Below are positions 58,669 to 64,000 of a stretch of 64,000 bases of DNA, in pieces. Numbering within the stretch: the stretch's first letter is position 1; each line of letters opens with the position of its first letter. Source of the stretch: Rhynchopus euleeides (lineage: Eukaryota > Euglenozoa > Diplonemea > Diplonemida > Diplonemidae); contig OY723258.1 in NCBI GenBank assembly GCA_963210315.1, positions 1,612,001 to 1,676,000 on the forward strand, in the 5' to 3' direction. The notes beneath the pieces are model-generated. The model saw nothing but the letters and a program-made list of their open reading frames with translations. It searched no databases and was not told the DNA's origin. The position numbers were made by a program, and so were the translations under genes.

Positions 58669-60190
58669 ATGGGGGACCTCATCAAGCGCATGGAGCTGTC
58701 GGAGCAGCTGTCAAAGTGTGGGATGAACCCGAAGCAGGCGCGAATGCTTACGGCACTGCGCGTGCAGGGGAGGCGGGACATCGAGGGTGTGTACGAGATG
58801 GTATGCATAAAGGCAGCAGATTCGGCACCCACACATGTATCCCCCCAAGAGACATCACTCTCTCATCCACTGGCTGTGCACACAACCTTACCTGACATGC
58901 TATCAATATCAACATCAGAATGTCACACGGCAGCACCACAACACCCCCACACAGCTCGATGAGTACGTCAACGGGTGCCCCATCTGGGGGAAGGGCCAGA
59001 AGCGCCTCTACTGCGGGACAGGGCAGCTGTGGATCTTCGGCGACGAGGATGACGTCACCTCGCAGCGGGGCAGGGTGCGGAGCGCGGAGCGCAACAAGGA
59101 GTTCCCGACGGACTGCCACACCTGGCAGCAGGCCGACGGGCAGGGCGGGTGGGAGACCATGCCTGACAGGGTGCGTGTCGAGCTGGCCCACAGCATCGAC
59201 GTCTCCATCCAGCCGCGCGAGATGAAGTGCAACCCCTGCGGGGAGAAGCTCTGCCTCTACGACAACGACCTCGACCAGCTGGTGTGCCACCTCTGCGCGC
59301 TGCACGGCAAGTCTGTGGGGCACTCCGTGGTCTCCATCGACGAATTCATGCAGCGCACCACCGCAAAGGTCGCAGAGGTGAAGCGCGCACAGCTGGCCTC
59401 CAAGGATGAGGTGCAGAAGATGCGGGTCTTCTTCCAGCAGCTTCAGAACCAGAAGTACGAATACGAGAAGATGAAGCAGCAGGTGCAGGGGAGCATCGAC
59501 GCGGCAGTCGACTACCTCCGGCAGGAGGAGCAGAAGGAGCTGGCGCGAATCGATGCGATGCGCGAGCGGAACGAGCGTGTCTTCTGGGAGAAGCTCGGGG
59601 AGTCGGACGTGGCGATGCAGGACCTCAACTCCCGCATCGACCTGGCTGACGGGGTGCTTGACGAGACACACCCCCCCGCCTTCCACCAGCGCGCCACGGA
59701 GTACTTCGAGAAGTCGCGCATGGAGGTGGCCATCCCCCCTATCGAGAGCACACAGTATGAGAACTACACGCCGCAGATACACACACTGCCGCTGCACCGC
59801 GTTGTCCCGCCGGTTGGCACGACGGTTCGCATTCCCCAGAGCACGCTGCTTCTGACGGAGGGTCAGACGGATGTGGGCAACGTGTGCTTCATGGGCACCT
59901 TCTTCGAGCTCCACCTGAAGCACTCCCCCACGCATATGGGAGTCTTCCTCCACTGCCCCATCTGCGACCCTGTGTACGTCACCATGGAGTGGGCCCTGGA
60001 CATCTACGATCTCAACCGGGAGCCGCTGATCACCACCAAGGTGGCGGATGGGAAGTTCCCCAAGGACTCTGCGATCGGGTGGCAGAACGCGATCCCGCTG
60101 GAGACGCTCCGGAGGCATCCGGCGGTTGAGCTCTCGATTGACCTCCGGAGTGTGGCATACGACCTGGTCCCGCCGAACCCCGCGCGTTGA
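58669..60190 (+). CDS. B-box-type zinc finger, coiled-coil protein, two exons
   Basis: Exons 58669-58800 and 58955-60190; intron 58801-58954 (GTATGC to ACAG, phase 0); 455 aa. Exon 1 encodes a short helical domain (MGDLIKRMELSEQLSKCGM). Exon 2 starts LDEYVNGCPIWGKGQKRLYCG, with GQLWIFGDEDDV, a Trp/Tyr-rich module. Residues 136-167 are B-box-like (CNPCGEKLC...CHLCALHGKSVGH). Residues about 170-270 are coiled coil, followed by a beta-rich C-terminal domain with CPICDPVYVTMEW. The B-box plus coiled-coil order is that of TRIM-like proteins, but there is no RING. The ATG lies 18 bp after the acceptor GGTGCAG. Function unknown. Confidence 0.82.
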
Positions 60191-62391
60191 TAGAAGCGAC
60201 AAGGGGTGTGGGGGGTGGGGTGGAACACCGCGTGGTGTCTTGCGCATCTGACGAGCTTGACTCGTTGAGTTTGCTTCAGGATGGCGGCACGTTGTCAATC
60301 ATCCCGTGTGTGAGGTGTGGCAGTGATGTGAGGAGCAGGGTGTGTGCTGCCTCTGCCCACATGCTGCGAAAAGGCTCACAGGTGTATGTGTGTGATTTGC
60401 AGGGGTTTCATTAGAGAGAGCGTGTGCGCTCGGTGTTTGCCTCTGCAAAACACAGCAAAAGAAAGTTGTTCAGCGATCCCAGTGCAGGAGGGAGGGAGAG
60501 CCATGCTCGGTGTTGCCCTGCGCCGCTGCAAAAGAGAAGGCGATTCGCATCTGTGTGTCTGTGGTGTGGTGCCCAAACCCGCTCCCTTTTTTATCCCCTT
60601 CCCCGCTTATGTTCCTTTCCCATATTTCCATTAGAAGACCTCGGGAGAAGCGGGCGGGCAAGTCTGGTTCAGAGACGTGTCCAAAATGGCTTTTGGACCA
60701 TCCCTGTGTGTTCTTTGGGGAGGTGGGGGCTCGGTGGTGGTATACTGGGTGGGGTGTGTTTAGTATGTGTGAGGGGTTTGCTGACAGGTCACTTACCCCA
60801 CACCCTACCAAACGTGCCCCGCGACACTTCGATTGGAAGGGCAATAGTGGTATATCATGCGCATGCATGTGGAGACCAAGCATTCGAGCGTATGGGCAGT
60901 GTTCGTAGCAGATGCGTCTGCAGCAAACTTCTGTCTGCAGACGCGACGTTTGCCTGAAATGGGCTTGTCTTGGCAGGGCACAAGATGCAACACAAGGCAG
61001 TGGCATATACAGACACGGCTGAAGGTGATGTCACATTGTGAGTCACTTTCTTCATGCGCATCAGACCTGCTTTGCTGCGGTTGTTTCTACCAACACCCCT
61101 CGACACCTCCTCCATCGTTCGCCCCAAGCCACCCATGCCCCCCCCCCCCCCCCCCCCCACTTGTTTTTCTGTAAGTAGATTTTTCCCGAGCGGCGTCTCT
61201 GGTCCCTGTCTGGGGCAGGTCGAGCTTAGCTCGTGGTTGGCGATTCCAAAGAAATCAAGACGAACGCACCATCTGCGACGACATATGCAGAGCTGGGAGT
61301 GACTTTGCATGCCGTAGTTGTTACCCCAACAGCCGTTAGAGGTGGATCTCCTGTCAAGACAGCAGGCAGCGCTTCGGGGAAGCAAAATATAACAAACTCA
61401 GGATGCGGGGTGTTGCATTTGTTTTCCCCGGATTTGGCGCACACACAAGCAACAGCCCTGTCTTGTTTTTATTGAGAGCGTGCGAACATCACAGCATCCT
61501 TGTTTCGCCGCAAAAAGAAAACCCCCTTTGCAGATGATCTGAGATCGGTTGCCAGCGCAGTCTGCTCTTCGGCTCTCTTCTCATTTCATATGTGCGCCAC
61601 GCAGAGTTAGACAACATTGGTGTGGAGTGCCGCTTGGCAGGGTTGACTCGCCGTGCCCCGCGCAGTCTTGACTTCACCATCTCACCGTGATGGCGAGGAG
61701 ATGCGGAAGCGTCAACGCATGAGCCAGCCACAAGTGACATGTCAGGGAGACGGGCAGGGTGGGGACAGTTCGTTCGGAGTCAACACCAACGTCCCTCTAC
61801 ACGACACAGCACACCGGGGTACGCCCCACGAAGGTGATTCTCCTCTCTCGCTTGGCATGTCATGCTCGGAACGCCGTCCGTTGCTCAGTTTTTATTCACA
61901 AAAATGGCAAAAAAATACAACCTAAAGAAGCCATGAATGTTGGCACAGCGAAACAAAATGCCTAGAGTCCCGCCCTGTGTGAGTTCTGCTCTGATCGATG
62001 CTGGTTGTGCTTCCGAGGGTAGAGTGGGGGGTGGGGGGTGGGGGGGTCCGTCGGGTGTGTGTGCAGCACACCGCCGCATTGCCCGCTGGGTACACCCCTG
62101 GGTCAATGTCAGCAGCCCCTCCGCCCAGCCAGCAAGCCCCCTGCGCCTGCCCCTCACCCCCACCTCCTCCACCCCCACACTCCATCTCGACTGCCTTCAA
62201 TGCCACAAGGCCCCTTCTCCCTGTCGATGCGTTGCGCAGCAGATGCCTTATTTATACACATCACGGCAACCACATCGCCACAGGCAGGGAGCGAGAGGGG
62301 TGAACGCCGCACGGCGGGGACAACAGGGCCTGACCCCCCCCCCCCCTTTTGTGCTGCATCTCTGCCCCCCCCCCCATCCCATGCCCGAACG
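60191..62391. other. Intergenic region, no gene recognised
   Basis: About 2.2 kb. Poly-C at 61140-61158 and C/T-rich DNA upstream of 62392. Frames at 62038-62390 are Pro-rich and could be the N-terminal extension of the next gene, but look like C-rich non-coding DNA. Confidence 0.4.
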
Positions 62392-63081
62392 ATGCCAAAC
62401 CCTTCGGTTGACACGACGTTCCTCTGCGCTGGTGGGGGTGTGGCACCACCTCCGTCGCCCTGCGAAGGGGATGTGAGCGTGCTGCGCGATGAGGCCGCCG
62501 GCAGGCGGGCCATTTCAGCCGCCTTCCGCGTCTCGCTCGCCAACCTCAAGCTCGCTGCCTGTGTGGGCGGGGTGGGCGGGGTCGCAGTGCACCGTAGCAT
62601 AGGGAAGAATGTCTCCTTCCAGCTATCCCCCTCCAACACCGCGCATCAGGGCAAGGCAGGGCACAGGCCCCCTCCTCGCGACGTCCGGCACACATCAGCC
62701 CAGGCCAAGCGTGATGTCCTCGCTTCTCTGCGGCGCGCGGCTGCGCATGATGCTGTTGCCATTGCCGCATCGCCTGGCAAGCCCTCCGACTACGCCTTCC
62801 AAAACGTGTCCCTCTCCAACGTGACAGGTGTCGCGGTTGCCACCCAGTTCCGCAAGACATGCCCCTCCGTTGCGGTCCACATCACCGCGATCCACGAGCT
62901 GTGCCTCGCGGAAAAGATGCCGGCAGACGAGGGGGTCACGGGCACAGCTCAGGTTGCGGTGCCGCCACCGACACCGCCGCCGCCACCGCCCTGCTATGTG
63001 GTGTCGTGCCAGCGGGTGGTGCTGCGGAGGTGTATGTGGACCCCGACTGCCCGCTGTGCTCGGTATGCGTTGTTTGTGTGA
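62392..63081 (+). CDS. Unknown protein, 3' end unresolved
   Basis: The frame from ATG 62392 is protein-like: FLCAGGG, SVLRDEAAGRRAISAAFRVSL, HTSAQAKRDVLASLRRAAAHD, QNVSLSNVTGVAVATQFRKT, then a poly-Pro run. After the poly-Pro run (about 62960-62990) the quality drops, while the neighbouring frame reads AEVYVDPDCPLCS. GTATGT at 63032 and GTATGC at 63063 are both good donor sites, so the gene probably has another exon that I could not fix; 63081 is only the stop of the unspliced frame. The start could be further upstream because the frame stays open to 62038. No family recognised. Confidence 0.5.
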   Translation: MPNPSVDTTFLCAGGGVAPPPSPCEGDVSVLRDEAAGRRAISAAFRVSLANLKLAACVGGVGGVAVHRSIGKNVSFQLSPSNTAHQGKAGHRPPPRDVRHTSAQAKRDVLASLRRAAAHDAVAIAASPGKPSDYAFQNVSLSNVTGVAVATQFRKTCPSVAVHITAIHELCLAEKMPADEGVTGTAQVAVPPPTPPPPPPCYVVSCQRVVLRRCMWTPTARCARYALFV

Positions 63082-63917
63082 CTGGTGGGGGAGGGGAGGG
63101 GGTGAGGGTGTGGTGTCCAGGCGGCCCAGTGCAGGGGTGTGTCGCAGTGTGGGGATGGCCGCATTGGAGCGGGGAGGCAAAAGGTAGCTGGTTCACTCCG
63201 AAGTTTCCCTCAGGATAGCTGGAACCAAAAAAGGAGTTACGCCAGGTAAGGTGAATGATTGGAGGCATTGGGGATACCGCTTCCTCGACCTATTCTCAAA
63301 CTTTAAATGGGCGTGAGCTCGGGGTAACTTACTTGTACCCTGACGTAGAATTCTGGGCGAGGGGGGCTGGTGATTGTAGTTGGCAGGGGGGGGGGGGGGG
63401 GAGAGGAAAAGCGAAAACGATGGTTCCTTCTTTATTGTATCTCCTGTGGCAAAACAAAATGCCACTCTAAACCCCGTATGGTTTGCAGCGCGAGAGACAG
63501 AGGGCGCAGCGTGGGTCCACGACGGATAGGTCCGAGACAGCGGTATCAGCCTCTCGGACCTGGCCACTGCGCCCTGGGTTTTCTCCCTCCCCTCACTCCC
63601 CCACCACCACGCCACCACACCCTTTTCGGTTTTTTTTGTCAGAACAACGTGTTTTTCCAACTAAAAAGACTCGTGGCAGCGTTCGGTATCTGCACACATG
63701 CACTAGCAGGCACCGTTCGTACAAACAAAGAACGCAACCAGGCCTGGGCGGGGAACGAGCCCTTTTTCCAGGTTTTTTGGGTCGGGGAACCAGGTTTTTT
63801 CTAAGAATTTTTACAAGGGAATTTTTGCTCGCCCCCCCACAGTTTCCAGGCGCGTGCCCGTCAGGCGGGACTTTTTCTCTGATTTCTCTCCGCGTCATCA
63901 TTGACAGCTCTCGAGTG
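63082..63917. other. Flank or intron of the preceding gene
   Basis: Poly-G at 63388-63400 and a repeat-like CGTGGCAGCG...GTACAAACAAAG at 63670-63730. It ends ATTGACAG (63900-63907), an acceptor for the last gene. Confidence 0.35.
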
Positions 63918-64000
63918 ATGCCCAGAGATGCTTGCGGCAGAGAGTGCCCCTCATGCGCGTTACAGCTGAAAATGAATGAGGATCATCTGGCACTCGTTCT
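63918..64000 (+). CDS. Start of a gene running off the window, Cys-rich
   Basis: An acceptor-like TTGACAG is followed 10 bp later by an ATG opening MPRDACGRECPSCALQLKMN through the window end. The CxxxxxCxxC start suggests a zinc-binding module. The spacing between AG and ATG matches that of the PFR-family and EF-hand genes (8 and 14 bp). It may instead be the last exon of the gene at 62392. Confidence 0.4.
   Translation, partial: MPRDACGRECPSCALQLKMNEDHLALV

Noticed and set aside
58748-60298. 516-aa open frame on the minus strand
   Set aside because: Antisense shadow of the B-box/coiled-coil gene, with the same compositional explanation.

Overview
This window is nuclear DNA from a euglenozoan, most probably a diplonemid. 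Three independent signals point there. (1) The 5' end of a LINE at 19236-19290 carries a euglenozoan-type spliced-leader (SL) exon; its last 20 bases match the Trypanosoma brucei SL at 18 positions. (2) The gene at 53947-56048 has the C-terminal signature of paraflagellar rod proteins, a family known only from Euglenozoa. (3) Several genes have ordinary cis-introns, which are very rare in kinetoplastids but present in diplonemids, and six of the seven inferred introns start with GTATGY. The species assignment is inference.

Host genes. About eleven host genes are recognisable and all lie on the + strand, as expected for polycistronic, trans-spliced transcription. In order: a MYND-finger acidic protein (3769-4998, 5' end missing), an ATD/DTD2-type D-aminoacyl-tRNA deacylase (10948-11433), an unknown two-exon gene (11996-13226), an FKBP15-like protein (36860-40064, three exons), a Sigma-like glutathione S-transferase (46664-47305), a signal-peptide WD40 protein (48556-50649), a paraflagellar-rod-family coiled-coil protein (53947-56048, three exons), an EF-hand protein (56566-57660), a B-box/coiled-coil protein (58669-60190, two exons), an unknown gene (62392 to about 63031) and the start of another gene at the right edge (63918). 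The last five are closely packed. No shared pathway is evident, though PFR, EF-hand and B-box/coiled-coil proteins would fit a flagellar or cytoskeletal setting.

Mobile DNA. The left and central parts are dominated by nested mobile elements. A satellite of about 185 bp (18960-29300) has been invaded by a 7.4-kb LINE (19236-26682; 2200-aa ORF with three OTU-like domains, reverse transcriptase and a restriction-like endonuclease), by two AT-rich foldback elements (26824-27543) and by a hAT-like element (27963-28941). A second hAT-like copy is at 51487-52672. Two near-identical copies of a DNA transposon with ACAAGTG/CACTTGT palindrome-rich ends lie at 14936-17810 and 40940-44487. Three elements with G7TC termini sit at TA sites beside poly-C tracts (478-1622, 34365-35511, 44518-46041); a fourth element (32770-34362) is inserted exactly at the TA bordering one of them. 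Several short MITE-like families are scattered in intergenic DNA and one intron.

The most informative structure is the LINE. Its 11-bp target-site duplication directly abuts the SL exon on one side and the poly(A) tail on the other, so a trans-spliced mRNA was copied end to end into the genome. Directly behind the SL is a truncated second SL that begins exactly after an internal AG, recording an earlier round of trans-splicing and retrotransposition.
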